Part shown: piece by piece, positions 9,585 through 18,036 of the stretch | How positions within the stretch are numbered: position 1 is the stretch's first letter | Layout of the letters: each line of letters starts with the position of its first letter | Assembly (NCBI RefSeq): GCF_900113735.1 | Contig: NZ_FOQM01000031.1 | Coordinates: 28,482-92,481 of the forward strand | Direction of reading: 5' to 3' | DNA length: 64,000 bases | DNA from: Bradyrhizobium sp. Gha | GTDB lineage: Bacteria; Pseudomonadota; Alphaproteobacteria; Rhizobiales; Xanthobacteraceae | The notes under the pieces: model-generated | Told to the model about the DNA's origin: nothing | The model's input: only the letters and a program-made list of their open reading frames with translations | The model's database searches: none | Program-made: the position numbers and the translations under genes

Positions 9585-9839
9585 ATGCGCGCCCTTCCCT
9601 TTCTGCTCGTCATTTGCATCATGATGTCCGCGCCCACGCCAGCTGGAGCTCAACGCTTCGGTGGCAACGATCCGGTTTGCCTTCAGCAGTGGAAAAGGGG
9701 CGGTGTCAGCTGGATTTCGTGCCGATATGGTTCGTGGGAACAGTGTCAGGCCGAGACTGTGGGCCTTGCCGCGATGTGCCTGCTGAACCCCTATGCGCAA
9801 CGGCCGCCTCATCCGGACCGCGGCCCGCGTCCGCGATAG
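9585..9839 (+). CDS. DUF3551 secreted small protein
   Basis: An 84-residue protein with a clear signal peptide: positively charged start, hydrophobic LPFLLVICIMMSA, and predicted cleavage after AGA. The mature part has four cysteines, in PVCLQQW, WISCRY, EQCQAE and AAMCLLN, matching the DUF3551 family that is expanded in Bradyrhizobium. The function is unknown. I start it at ATG 9585 rather than the upstream frame opening at 9510, because that places the signal peptide at the N-terminus. The four cysteines suggest a disulfide-stabilised periplasmic or secreted protein. Confidence 0.85.
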   Translation: MRALPFLLVICIMMSAPTPAGAQRFGGNDPVCLQQWKRGGVSWISCRYGSWEQCQAETVGLAAMCLLNPYAQRPPHPDRGPRPR

Positions 9840-9871
9840 GCGCGATTGGAGCGGCTGCTGTCGAGTCGTCG

Positions 9872-11110
9872 CTACGCCGTCCGCAGCACCGGTGCCGGCG
9901 GCGGCGCCGGCCTGATCAGCGCGAACGCGACCTGGATGATGCCGCCGGCAAGCCCGAGCGCCACGCCGATGCGCCAGGCCAGGCTGTAGGAGCCGAGCGC
10001 GTCGTAGATCAGCCCTCCTCCGTACGCGCCGAGGAAGCTGCCGATCTGGTGGCTCATGAAGGCAAGGCCCTGGATCATGGCCTGCCAGCGCAGGCCGAAC
10101 ATCTCCGCGACCGCGCCGGCGACCAGCGGGCCGACGCCCATCCAGAGAAAGCCCATGATGGCGCCGAACAGCAGCGTCGAGAACGATGTCGCCGGCAGCA
10201 TGAAATACCAGGCAAGCGCGAGCGAGCGCAGGATGTAGATGCCCCCGAGCAGCGCCAGCTTGTTCCAGCGTTGGCCGGCCCAGCCGAAGAACAGCGAGCC
10301 CAGCACGTTGAAGCCGCCGATCATGCCGAGCGTCTGCGCGCTCAGCATCGGATCGAGACCGCAGATCGCCAGATATGACGGCAGATGCGTGGTGAGGAAC
10401 ACGAGCTGCATGCCGCAGACGAGATAGGCACAGGTCATCACCACGAAAGAAACATTGCCGAAGGCGGCCCTCGCGACGGACGCGGCCGTGGCGTCGCCGA
10501 TGTCGTCGACGGCGGGCTTGGGCAGCGGAATGGCGTCGACGCGGCCGGCGTACCAGGCGGCGGGGATCATCAGCACCGACATGACGACGAAGCCGGCGAG
10601 CCCAATGCGCCAGCCAAAGCCCTCGTTGAGCATCTGCCCGATCGGCGCCGACAACAGCGCGCCGAGCGAGCCCGCGCCGGAGACGATGCCGAGCACGGTC
10701 GAGCGCACCGTCGCGGGCACCGCGCGCGCCGCCACCGACATCGCGATTGCGGCCGCGGTGCAGGCAAGCGAGGTGCCGATCAGCACGCCTGCGCCGGTCA
10801 TGATGCTGACGAGGCCGTTCGCCGTCGCCATCAGAATGAGGCCGGCGATGTACATCAGCGCGCCCACGATCATGATGGGACGAAAGCCGAAGCGCACCGT
10901 CATTGCGCCTGCGAGCGGCTGGAGAAAGCCCCAGGCGAGGTTCTGCACGGCCAGCGCCAGCGTGAAGTCCGACACCGAGAGGTGGATGTCGTGCGTCAGC
11001 GGCTGCATGAAGATGCCGAGCGACTGACGCAACCCCATGCTCAGCGTCAGCATGATCGAGGCGCCGATCAGGATCGGCAAGGCCGGACGCAGGACCTGCA
11101 ACAGGGGCAT
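9872..11110 (-). CDS. MFS transporter
   Basis: A 412-residue major facilitator with about 12 hydrophobic segments and no large soluble domain. The cytoplasmic loop FGFRPIMIVGAL after helix 2 is a weakened MFS motif A. The sequence resembles the MFS subgroup containing oxalate/formate-like and YbfB-like transporters, so the substrate cannot be named. It is divergent from a TetR-family gene, with a perfect 8-bp inverted repeat between them, which suggests an inducible exporter under TetR repression. Confidence 0.88.
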   Translation of the reverse strand: MPLLQVLRPALPILIGASIMLTLSMGLRQSLGIFMQPLTHDIHLSVSDFTLALAVQNLAWGFLQPLAGAMTVRFGFRPIMIVGALMYIAGLILMATANGLVSIMTGAGVLIGTSLACTAAAIAMSVAARAVPATVRSTVLGIVSGAGSLGALLSAPIGQMLNEGFGWRIGLAGFVVMSVLMIPAAWYAGRVDAIPLPKPAVDDIGDATAASVARAAFGNVSFVVMTCAYLVCGMQLVFLTTHLPSYLAICGLDPMLSAQTLGMIGGFNVLGSLFFGWAGQRWNKLALLGGIYILRSLALAWYFMLPATSFSTLLFGAIMGFLWMGVGPLVAGAVAEMFGLRWQAMIQGLAFMSHQIGSFLGAYGGGLIYDALGSYSLAWRIGVALGLAGGIIQVAFALIRPAPPPAPVLRTA

Positions 11111-11170
11111 TTTGGTCTCCCTCGTGGGCGCTGAACGCGCGCCGGCATCTGCATTTCGCGATAATTTTGG

Positions 11171-11188
11171 TTACACAGACCTGTGTAA
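11171..11188. promoter_or_regulatory. Palindromic operator between MFS and TetR genes
   Basis: TTACACAG-AC-CTGTGTAA is a perfect 8-bp inverted repeat with a 2-bp centre. It lies 60 bases from the MFS start and 52 bases from the likely TetR start. The size and symmetry fit a TetR-family operator; that the neighbouring regulator binds here is inference. Confidence 0.7.
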
Positions 11189-11239
11189 TTAGTCTATAGG
11201 TGACGGGTGCTGTCAAGCGAAGAGGATATTTGTCGACGC

Positions 11240-11845
11240 ATGGCTCCCCCGCCCGCACCACAGACGATGAAAGAGCGGATCCTTCAGACCGCCGACAGGC
11301 TGTTCTATCTGCAAGGCATTCGCGCCATCGGCGTCGACACCATCGCGGCCGAGATCGGCATCTCCAAGCGCACGCTCTACAACCACTTCCCCTCCAAGGA
11401 CGCGCTGATCGCGGCCTATCTGGAGCGTCGCTTCGTCGGCGCCCGCCCCTCCGACAAGCCGCCGGCCGAGCAGATTCTCGGCACCTTCGATTCGCTCGAG
11501 CGGCGTTTCGCAGCGAAGGATTTTCGCGGCTGCCCGTTCGTCAATGCGGTCGCCGAGCTCGGGCCGACAGACCGCGCGGTGAAGAAGATCGCCATCGCCT
11601 TCAAGGAAAGCCGCCGGGTCTGGTTTCGCGAGCGGCTGAACGAGCTTGGTGTTGCCGATGCGGACGCGCTCGCGACGCAACTCGTGCTGCTGGTCGACGG
11701 CTCGATCGCGCAGGATCTGGTGCGTGACGATCCCGCCATGGCCCGCGCGGCGAAGGAGGCGGCGAAGGTGCTGCTGCGGAATGCCGGCGTGGACGTGGGC
11801 GATGAGGCAGCGAAGCCCGTGAAGGGCAAGCGGCCGCGACAGTAA
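11240..11845 (+). CDS. TetR/AcrR-family transcriptional regulator
   Basis: A 201-residue TetR-family repressor. The N-terminal helix-turn-helix is clear: MKERILQTADRLFY, then GVDTIAAEIGISKRTLYNHF (around residues 28-50), with the family-typical recognition helix and the Y-N-H-F end. The C-terminal ligand-binding part resembles TetR_C families of unknown inducer. ATG 11240 (MAPPPAPQ) is preferred to the upstream start at 11207. It is transcribed divergently from an MFS gene across a palindromic site, so it probably represses both itself and the transporter. Confidence 0.93.
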   Translation: MAPPPAPQTMKERILQTADRLFYLQGIRAIGVDTIAAEIGISKRTLYNHFPSKDALIAAYLERRFVGARPSDKPPAEQILGTFDSLERRFAAKDFRGCPFVNAVAELGPTDRAVKKIAIAFKESRRVWFRERLNELGVADADALATQLVLLVDGSIAQDLVRDDPAMARAAKEAAKVLLRNAGVDVGDEAAKPVKGKRPRQ

Positions 11846-11875
11846 TCACCGTCGCCGCACCTCTCGGTGTCATCA

Positions 11876-11966
11876 CCCGCGAAAGCGGGCGATCCAGTAT
11901 TCCAGAGACAGTGAGGTTCTGGCCGACAAGCCACGGCGTACGGGATTCCCCGCTTTCGCGGGGAAT
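11876..11966. repeat. Pair of dispersed-repeat hairpins
   Basis: Two short hairpins, CCCGC-GAAA-GCGGG (11876-11889) and ATTCCCCGC-TTTC-GCGGGGAAT (11945-11966), lie between the convergent TetR and pleD genes. Their sequences resemble a repeat common in Bradyrhizobium intergenic regions. They could also aid termination of both genes. Confidence 0.5.
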
Positions 11967-11985
11967 GACGGCGAAGTTTGTGGCC

Positions 11986-13359
11986 TCACGCCGCCTGCGA
12001 CACCACGCGATTGCGCCCGTCGTGCTTGGCACGGTACAGCGCGGTATCAGCGCGCTTGAGGACGTCGGCGACCGCTTCGCCCTTCTGCTCCAGCGTGGTC
12101 AGCCCGATCGAGATCGTGACCTCGACGCGCTTGGTGCCCTTGTGAATTGCGAAGGGCTCGCCCGCGATCGAGCGCCGCAGCCGCTCGGCGACCATGCCGG
12201 CTACGTGGAGATCGGTCTCCGGCATCACGATGACGAACTCCTCGCCGCCATAGCGGCAGGCCAGATCGATGCCGCGGATCGACTTGCGCACGCGCACCGC
12301 GAACTCGCGCAGCACGTCGTCGCCGCCGTCGTGGCCAAAATTGTCGTTGATCGACTTGAAATAGTCGATGTCCAGGATCATCAGCGCGAGCGGCTTGCCG
12401 CGGGCGGATGCCTGCTCGGCCAGCGTCGCCAGATGGCTCTCCATGTAGCGCCGATTGTGCAGGCCGGTGAGCGCGTCGGTGATCGCCATCTCGATCGAAT
12501 TCTGCACGTTGTCGCGCAAATGATCGGTGTAGCGGCGGCGGCGGATCTGGGTGCGGGCGCGCGCCAGCAGCTCGGTCTTGTCGATCGGGCGCAGCAGGTA
12601 ATCGTTGACCCCGATCTCGAGGCCGCGCAGCAGCCGCGTGGAGTTTTCCGCCTCCGCAACCGCCAGGATCGGCACGTGGCGCGTGCGCTCCAGCGAGCGG
12701 GCCTGGCTGCAGAGCCGCAGCCCGTCGAAATTGTTCAGGTCGAGCGAAACGATCAGGAGATCGTAATTGCCCTCGGCGGCATGGAACAGGGCTTCCGTCG
12801 GATTGGGCTCGACGTCGATGGTGTGCTCGGCGGCGAGGATCGTCCCCAGCCGCTCGTAGGAGGACGGCCGGTCGTCCACCAGCAGGATGCGGCCACCCTT
12901 GCCTGCATCGGCGATGGCGCTGCGCTCGGGCGCCTGCATGCCGATCTCGAGCGAGGTGATGGCGCGCATGCGCAGCTCATCGGTCATCATCTTCAACCGC
13001 GTCAGCGAACGTACGCGCGCGATCAGCACGACGTCGGAGACGGGCTTGGTGAGAAAGTCGTCGGCGCCGGCTTCCAGGCCGCGATTGCGGTCGGACGGGC
13101 TGTCGAGGGCGGTGACCATCACGACGGGAATGTGGTGGGTGGCCGGGTCGGTCTTGAGGCGATGGCAGACTTCGAAGCCGTCCATGTCAGGCATCATCAC
13201 GTCGAGCAGGATGATGTCGCATTCGGCGCGGCGGGCCAGCGCCAGCGCCTCGGTGCCGTTCGAGGCGGTCATCACGTCGAAATATTCGGCGGAGAGTCGG
13301 GCCTCGAGGAGTTTGACGTTGGCTGGAACGTCATCGACGACAAGGATACGCGCGGACAC
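11986..13359 (-). CDS. pleD: PleD-type response regulator / diguanylate cyclase
   Basis: A 457-residue protein with two receiver domains and a GGDEF domain, making cyclic di-GMP from GTP. The first receiver has the phospho-acceptor Asp53 (ILLDVMMPD) and Lys105 (LTKPV). The second, near residues 157-275, is degenerate (SLDLNN at the acceptor position), as in Caulobacter PleD. The catalytic GGEEF is at 371-375, preceded five residues earlier by the RxxD inhibitory site (Arg362-Asp365). Both active and feedback sites are therefore intact. It follows divK by 14 bases in one operon. In Caulobacter, PleD acts at the developing cell pole; the same role here is inferred. Confidence 0.96.
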   Translation of the reverse strand: MSARILVVDDVPANVKLLEARLSAEYFDVMTASNGTEALALARRAECDIILLDVMMPDMDGFEVCHRLKTDPATHHIPVVMVTALDSPSDRNRGLEAGADDFLTKPVSDVVLIARVRSLTRLKMMTDELRMRAITSLEIGMQAPERSAIADAGKGGRILLVDDRPSSYERLGTILAAEHTIDVEPNPTEALFHAAEGNYDLLIVSLDLNNFDGLRLCSQARSLERTRHVPILAVAEAENSTRLLRGLEIGVNDYLLRPIDKTELLARARTQIRRRRYTDHLRDNVQNSIEMAITDALTGLHNRRYMESHLATLAEQASARGKPLALMILDIDYFKSINDNFGHDGGDDVLREFAVRVRKSIRGIDLACRYGGEEFVIVMPETDLHVAGMVAERLRRSIAGEPFAIHKGTKRVEVTISIGLTTLEQKGEAVADVLKRADTALYRAKHDGRNRVVSQAA

Positions 13360-13373
13360 TGTGAACTCACTTC

Positions 13374-13739
13374 CTATCCGATAAAACGCCGGACCGTCTC
13401 GATGAACTTGCCGACCGAGATCGGCTTGGACAAATAGGCTTCGCAGCCGCCCTCGCGGATGCGTTCCTCGTCGCCCTTCATCGCGAACGCCGTGACCGCG
13501 ACGACGGGAATGGCGCGCAGCTCCGGATCGTCCTTGATCCAGCGCGTCACCTCGAGGCCCGAGACCTGCGGCAACTGGATATCCATCAGCACCAGATCGG
13601 GCCGCATCTTGCGCACGAGGTCGAGCGCCTCGTAGCCGTTGCTGGTGCCTGACGTCTGATAGCCGTGGGCCTCCAACAGGTCGCGGAAGAGCTTCATGTT
13701 GAGCTCGTTGTCTTCCACGATCAGGACGGTCTTAGCCAT
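13374..13739 (-). CDS. divK: Single-domain response regulator DivK
   Basis: A 121-residue receiver-only response regulator. It has the acidic pair (VEDNE), phospho-acceptor Asp53 (VLMDIQLPQ), the conserved Thr in VTAFAMKG and Lys in YLSKPISVG. Sequence and position directly upstream of pleD identify it as DivK, which in Caulobacter and rhizobia is phosphorylated by PleC/DivJ-type kinases and controls the CckA-CtrA phosphorelay. The 250-base upstream region to 13989 has no other gene and must contain the operon promoter; I could not identify a convincing CtrA box there. Confidence 0.95.
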   Translation of the reverse strand: MAKTVLIVEDNELNMKLFRDLLEAHGYQTSGTSNGYEALDLVRKMRPDLVLMDIQLPQVSGLEVTRWIKDDPELRAIPVVAVTAFAMKGDEERIREGGCEAYLSKPISVGKFIETVRRFIG

Positions 13740-13989
13740 CCCGCCCTCCTGTTTGGTCCCAAAGACCGATGCATGTGACGCCTCAGGCGCCGCTTTCCGG
13801 CGCTTCGAAAACTGGATTCAAACTAGCCTCGAATTCGCTTGAGTTTCGTTAAACCCAAGGGGCCACTTTCTGCGATGTGGTTTCCAGTTGCTTGTCTGGC
13901 CAGCAAGACTCAACCCCGAGACTCAGCCTCGAGACTCGGGCATAGTCCAAAGTAGACACCGAAAGTTAACGGAAAGGCAAACCGGGCCC

Positions 13990-14301
13990 GTGAAAAAGCC
14001 TGTTCACAACCCCCGCGAAGTCGCTGAAATCGTTGCGATTCAGGCGCTGTCCTTTGTTGCGGGCGACCCTGAGCGGCTGGGCCTGTTCCTGGCCGAGACA
14101 GGGGTCGGCCCGGAGACGCTCCGGAACGCCGCATCGGACCCGAATTTCCTGCTCAGCGTGCTCGATTTCGTGCTGCGCGATGACGACACCGTGAAGGCCT
14201 TTGCCAAGGCGTCGGAACTGCATCCGACCAACGTTGCCGCAGCGCGGCAGGTGCTGGGCGATGCGCTCGGCGATCCCAATTGGGAGCGCGACGTGCCGTG
14301 A
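13990..14301 (+). CDS. DUF3572 domain protein
   Basis: A 103-residue protein of the DUF3572 family, function unknown. The family core is clear: EIVAIQALSFVAGD, then ERLGLFLAETGVGPETLR and FLLSVLDFVLRDD. It is predicted to be mainly alpha-helical and cytoplasmic. I start it at GTG 13990 (VKKPVHNP), because the longer frame from 13888 has no family similarity. Its stop overlaps the GTG start of dinB (GTGA at 14298-14301), so it is translationally coupled to dinB. The order divK-DUF3572-dinB is conserved in many rhizobia, as general knowledge. Confidence 0.85.
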   Translation: MKKPVHNPREVAEIVAIQALSFVAGDPERLGLFLAETGVGPETLRNAASDPNFLLSVLDFVLRDDDTVKAFAKASELHPTNVAAARQVLGDALGDPNWERDVP

Positions 14302-15638
14302 CCCTCCCCGACCCGGCCGGGCCTCGGTGCTTCTGCCGGGATTGCCTGGCTGATCTGGATATCGGCGGGCGGCGCTGTTCCGCCTGCGGCTCCCCTCGCC
14401 TCGTCCGGCACCGCACGCTCGCGAGCCTGACGATCGCCCATGTCGATTGCGACGCCTTCTATGCGACGGTCGAGAAGCGCGACAATCCCGACATCGCCGA
14501 CAAGCCCGTCATCATCGGCGGCGGAAAACGCGGCGTTGTCTCGGCCGCCTGCTATATCGCGCGCACCTATGGCGTGCGCTCGGCCATGCCGATGTTCAGG
14601 GCGCTGGAAGCCTGTCCGCATGCAACCGTGATCCCGCCTGACATGGCCAAGTATGTCCGCGTCGGCCGCGAGGTGCGGCAGGCGATGCAGGCGCTGACGC
14701 CGCTGGTCGAGCCGCTCTCGATCGACGAGGCCTTTCTCGATCTCTCCGGCACCGAGCGGGTGCACGGCATGATCCCGGCAAAGGTGCTGGCGCGGTTCGC
14801 CCGCAACGTCGAGCGCGACGTCGGCATCAGCGTCTCGGTCGGCCTGTCCTGCAACAAGTTTTTGGCCAAGATCGCCTCCGATCTCGACAAGCCGCGCGGC
14901 TTTGCCGCGCTCGATCAGGACGAAGCACGCATCATGCTGGCGGAAAAGCCCGTTGGCTTCATCTTTGGCGTCGGGCCGGCGACGCAGGAACGCCTTCTGC
15001 AGCGCGGCTTCCGCATCATCGCCGATCTTCAGAAGGCCGACGAGATCGAGCTGATGCGGCAGTTTCCGAGTGACGGCCGCCGGCTGTGGCGGCTCGCGCG
15101 CGGTATTGATGATCGCCGCGTCGAGCCTGACCGCGGCGCCAAGACCATTTCGAGCGAGACGACGTTCGAGACCGACATAAGTGATTTCGCGTCGCTGGAA
15201 AAGATCCTGTGGCGGCTGTGCGAGAGGACGTCGTCGCGGCTCAAGAGCAGCGAGGTTGCGGGCTCGACCGTCACGCTGAAACTGAAAACCGCCGATTTCC
15301 GCCAGCGCACCCGCTCGCAGTCGATTGCGGCACCGACCCAGCTCGCTACAAAGATCTTCTCGATCTGCCGCGAGATGCTGGCGAAGGAGATCGACGGCAC
15401 CGCGTTTCGCCTGATGGGCGCCGGCGTCAGCGCCCTGCGCGACGGCTCCCCCGCCGACGACACCGACATGCTCGACCGCCGCGCCGCCCACGCCGAGCGC
15501 GCGGTGGACAGCCTGCGCAAGAAGTTCGGCAGCGCCGCCGTCATCCGCGGCATCGCCTATGACGGACCGGAGAAGGCGCAGGAGTCACCGCGTCCCGCTC
15601 GACTTCAGTCGCCTTCGAAGATGAGCGCACCCGGATAG
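14298..15638 (+). CDS. dinB: DNA polymerase IV (Y family) with N-terminal cysteine motif
   Basis: A 446-residue error-prone translesion polymerase. Metal-binding residues appear in IAHVDCDAFYATVE and SIDEAFLD, and the fingers segment in GGGKRGVVSAACYIAR. Palm, thumb with helix-hairpin-helix (IFGVGPATQERLLQRG) and little-finger domains are all present. Before the palm lies a roughly 45-residue extension with cysteines at about 11, 13, 16, 27 and 30 (CFCRDC and RRCSACG), which looks like a zinc-binding motif absent from E. coli DinB. GTG 14298 overlaps the DUF3572 stop. The 3' end overlaps a small gene on the other strand. Confidence 0.94.
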   Translation: MTLPDPAGPRCFCRDCLADLDIGGRRCSACGSPRLVRHRTLASLTIAHVDCDAFYATVEKRDNPDIADKPVIIGGGKRGVVSAACYIARTYGVRSAMPMFRALEACPHATVIPPDMAKYVRVGREVRQAMQALTPLVEPLSIDEAFLDLSGTERVHGMIPAKVLARFARNVERDVGISVSVGLSCNKFLAKIASDLDKPRGFAALDQDEARIMLAEKPVGFIFGVGPATQERLLQRGFRIIADLQKADEIELMRQFPSDGRRLWRLARGIDDRRVEPDRGAKTISSETTFETDISDFASLEKILWRLCERTSSRLKSSEVAGSTVTLKLKTADFRQRTRSQSIAAPTQLATKIFSICREMLAKEIDGTAFRLMGAGVSALRDGSPADDTDMLDRRAAHAERAVDSLRKKFGSAAVIRGIAYDGPEKAQESPRPARLQSPSKMSAPG

Positions 15639-15760
15639 ACGCGCCTGGCGTAACGAACGACCAGCTGCCGATCCTGCGTCTCCAGGAACGGAGTCCGTAT
15701 CTGAGAAGACCCGACGATGAGGTGCCACAAGCCGTTGAGCTTTTGGATGACGATGTTCAT
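15605..15760 (-). CDS. Small conserved-looking protein
   Basis: A 51-residue open frame beginning MNIVIQKLNGLWHLIVGS. It is not recognised as a named family. The support is a near-consensus ribosome-binding site, GAGGAG, ending four bases before ATG 15760, and a compact amphipathic composition (aromatics, Arg pairs). The last 34 bases overlap the 3' end of dinB tail to tail. Its small size and charge could suit a small regulatory protein, but no function is claimed. Confidence 0.5.
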   Translation of the reverse strand: MNIVIQKLNGLWHLIVGSSQIRTPFLETQDRQLVVRYARRVYPGALIFEGD

Positions 15761-15921
15761 TGAGCTCCTCGTGATGACCCGACTGGATTCAAATTGTAAG
15801 AATCTCCGGCCGTCGCTCAATTCTACCAGGGTAAGATCGGCGTATGAGAAGGATTGGAGGGGATATACAAAGGTATGTTGGTCGTCGCTCCCACAGCCGC
15901 TCGCGCGGCTGGAGGGCTGGG

Positions 15922-16332
15922 ATGATGACAGGCGAGCGCGATCTTGATGCACTGCTGCAGAACATGAAGCCGGAGATGCTGGACGGCATCTTCGTGTTTT
16001 GCACGATTGCGCCGAGCGCGAGCATTCCCGCCTTCATCAGCCCGATACTGACGTTCCGCGAACGCGAAGGAGCAACGCTGGTGATATCGCGCGAGCAAGC
16101 CGAAGCGGCCGGATTGCCTTACGCGCTCCCCTCGCGCCTGATCACGCTGACGGTTCACTCCGCACTCGATGCCGTGGGCTACCTGGCAGCCATAACCACG
16201 CGTCTCGCCGCAGCCGGGTTCAGCGTGAACGCCGTGTCGGCCGTTTCATCACGATCACTCTTCGTGCCTACCGATCGCGCCCACGAGGCGATGGCTATGC
16301 TGGAAGAGCTTTCCAGAACGAAGCCTTTGTAG
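15922..16332 (+). CDS. ACT-domain protein
   Basis: A 136-residue protein with an ACT-like small-molecule-binding fold. It begins MMTGERDLDALLQNMKPE, and continues with VFCTIAP and an EREGATLVISREQAEAAGL segment typical of the DUF2241/ACT_3-type family. A second ACT repeat follows (LITLTVHSALDAVGYLAAITTRLAAAGF, split as two runs here). ATG 15922 is preceded by a GGAGGG run. Related proteins bind amino acids or similar ligands, but the ligand here is unknown. No operon partner is evident; the next 154 bases hold no gene. Confidence 0.82.
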   Translation: MMTGERDLDALLQNMKPEMLDGIFVFCTIAPSASIPAFISPILTFREREGATLVISREQAEAAGLPYALPSRLITLTVHSALDAVGYLAAITTRLAAAGFSVNAVSAVSSRSLFVPTDRAHEAMAMLEELSRTKPL

Positions 16333-16486
16333 CCCGGATGCTCGCCGCTTTTCGAAACACGTCAGCATGGCATCATGCCACTGTTTTGCCCGACGCGTCA
16401 AACGAAATTCGGCAAATGCGAAACATCACGCCGCGTGTGTACTGTGCATGGGGTTGTTTTTCACTTTTGCGGAGTCACGCATCACC

Positions 16487-16888
16487 TCAATCCGCCACCG
16501 CGATCGCCTCGATCTCGATCAGCCATTCCGGCGCGGCAAGCGCGGTGACGCCGACGAGCGTCGAGGCCGGCGGCTCCATGCCCTCGAAGAACACCGAGCG
16601 GGCCTTGCCGATGATCGGGCGCAGCTCCGGCTTGTAGCCGACGACGAACGTCGTGATCTTCACCACGTTGGCGTAGGTGGCGCCGGCCGCCTTCAAGGCG
16701 TGACCGAGATTCTGCATCACCTGCGTGGTCTGCGCGGCGATATCGCCCTCGCCGACGATACGCCCCTCCTCGTCCACCGACACCTGGCCGGAGATGTAGA
16801 TCGTGCGCGCGCCGGAGGCGGTGACGACGTGGGAATAGGCGGGATTGTGATGCAGGCCGCTGGGACGGAGATGATCGAGCTTCGGCAT
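16487..16888 (-). CDS. RidA/YjgF-family protein
   Basis: A 133-residue RidA-superfamily protein, which usually deaminates reactive enamine/imine intermediates as a cytosolic trimer. The family core is seen in TIYISGQVSVDEEG, QTTQVMQNLGHALKAAG and STLVGVTALAAPEWLIEIEA, the last being the subunit-interface and active-site strand. The canonical catalytic Arg (R105 in E. coli RidA) is not clearly present in the STLVGV region, so it may be a non-deaminase paralogue. ATG 16888 has AGGGAG upstream. It is downstream of eipB on the same strand, and a second RidA paralogue lies 1.2 kb away. Confidence 0.88.
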   Translation of the reverse strand: MPKLDHLRPSGLHHNPAYSHVVTASGARTIYISGQVSVDEEGRIVGEGDIAAQTTQVMQNLGHALKAAGATYANVVKITTFVVGYKPELRPIIGKARSVFFEGMEPPASTLVGVTALAAPEWLIEIEAIAVAD

Positions 16889-16939
16889 GGGCTGGCTCCC
16901 TGAGTTTATGGTTGGAAGGGAGGGTAGCCGGAGACTGTG

Positions 16940-16975
16940 CTTGGGGCTAGGCTTGGGGATAGCCTTGGGGCTAGC
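16940..16975. repeat. Three 12-bp tandem repeats
   Basis: CTTGGGGCTAGG, CTTGGGGATAGC and CTTGGGGCTAGC follow one another exactly at 12-base spacing, between the eipB stop and the RidA start. Confidence 0.85.
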
Positions 16976-16983
16976 CTCGCCCC

Positions 16984-17829
16984 TCAATTGCAGGGCTTGC
17001 TGTCCTTGACGTCGAACTTGCCCATCGCGCCGGAGATCACGAAGTCGTTGTAGTCGAGCACGAGCTGGCGCGAGACGCCGTTCTCGTAGAGCTCGAACGA
17101 CATCGCATAAACGGGCGTCTGCTCGCCTTCCTTCTGCGGGACGTCGCGGTCGAAATAGCTGACCGTCACCGGCCAGCGCGTCAGCGACTTCATGTGCTCG
17201 TCCGCCGTCGCCGGATCGGGCGAAGCGGTACGGTCGGCGGGGATCGGCTGACCGATCACGGTCAGCGTGTTGTAGACCTTCTGGCCATCGTCGGAGCCAT
17301 CATAGACGGACAGCTCCAGCAGCGATTTGCCGTCCTTGGCGGCGGCAATGATGCGCTGGATCTGTTCGGTCGGAAACACGATCTTGCCGTCGAGCGTGAA
17401 ATTCTTCGGCGCAGGCAGTTTCAGCTTGACGTTGATGTGGTCGCCGTCACGTACCGCCGAGCCGTCGACCAGGCCGGCCTCGGTCTCGTTCATCCGGGTT
17501 TCGATCTTGAAGCGGTAGCTCTTTCCGGCGGCGTCCTCCCAGGAATTGGAGCGGAGATCGCTGAGCGTGATCTTGCCCTCGCCGCTGTCGAGTTCGGAGA
17601 CCTGGCGGAATTCGGACGTGTAGCCTTCGCAGCTGTTGCCGGCGAAATTGTAGAGGATGCGACCGCGCGCGCCGCTGATGGAATTGGAGCGCGATTTGAC
17701 GAGGTTCAGATCGTAGAGCGCCTGGTGCGCGAGAAATGGAGCGCTCGAGGCATGCGCGCCGGTACCGGAGCCGAGCACGGCCATCGCGAGCGCCATCACA
17801 CCGAGCGAAGTCCGGAAAAGGTGCACCAT
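16984..17829 (-). CDS. eipB: Cell-envelope integrity protein EipB (DUF1849)
   Basis: A 281-residue periplasmic protein of the EipB family, which in Brucella forms a spiral beta-barrel needed for envelope integrity. The first 27 or so residues form a signal peptide ending near AHASS. Two cysteines, Cys67 (NSCEGY) and Cys280 (KPCN), match the conserved disulfide pair of Brucella EipB. The family segments SEFRQVSELDSGEGKI and LPAPKNFTLDGKIVFPTEQ are present. The gene is complete. It sits between two RidA-like genes; the downstream one is on the same strand. Confidence 0.9.
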   Translation of the reverse strand: MVHLFRTSLGVMALAMAVLGSGTGAHASSAPFLAHQALYDLNLVKSRSNSISGARGRILYNFAGNSCEGYTSEFRQVSELDSGEGKITLSDLRSNSWEDAAGKSYRFKIETRMNETEAGLVDGSAVRDGDHINVKLKLPAPKNFTLDGKIVFPTEQIQRIIAAAKDGKSLLELSVYDGSDDGQKVYNTLTVIGQPIPADRTASPDPATADEHMKSLTRWPVTVSYFDRDVPQKEGEQTPVYAMSFELYENGVSRQLVLDYNDFVISGAMGKFDVKDSKPCN

Positions 17830-18036
17830 GTCTGTTCCCTGAGGACGCGCAGATTCGACACTTTAATGACCGTTCCATTGCGTCGCAACTGCGGCGGTTT
17901 CACGTAAAGTTGCGCCTCTCCGTTGAACCTCCGGACCCGGCTTGCATGTGTCGGCTCGATGGGCGAAACATGGCGCGCCCGGGCCGTCGCTAAACGCGCC
18001 CGAGGCGATGAGTTTTCCAGACATCGAGGTCGAGAC

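Noticed and set aside
13740..13989. CtrA site upstream of divK
   Set aside because: TTGA and GTTAA half-sites are present, but spacing does not match the TTAA-N7-TTAA consensus well enough to call.
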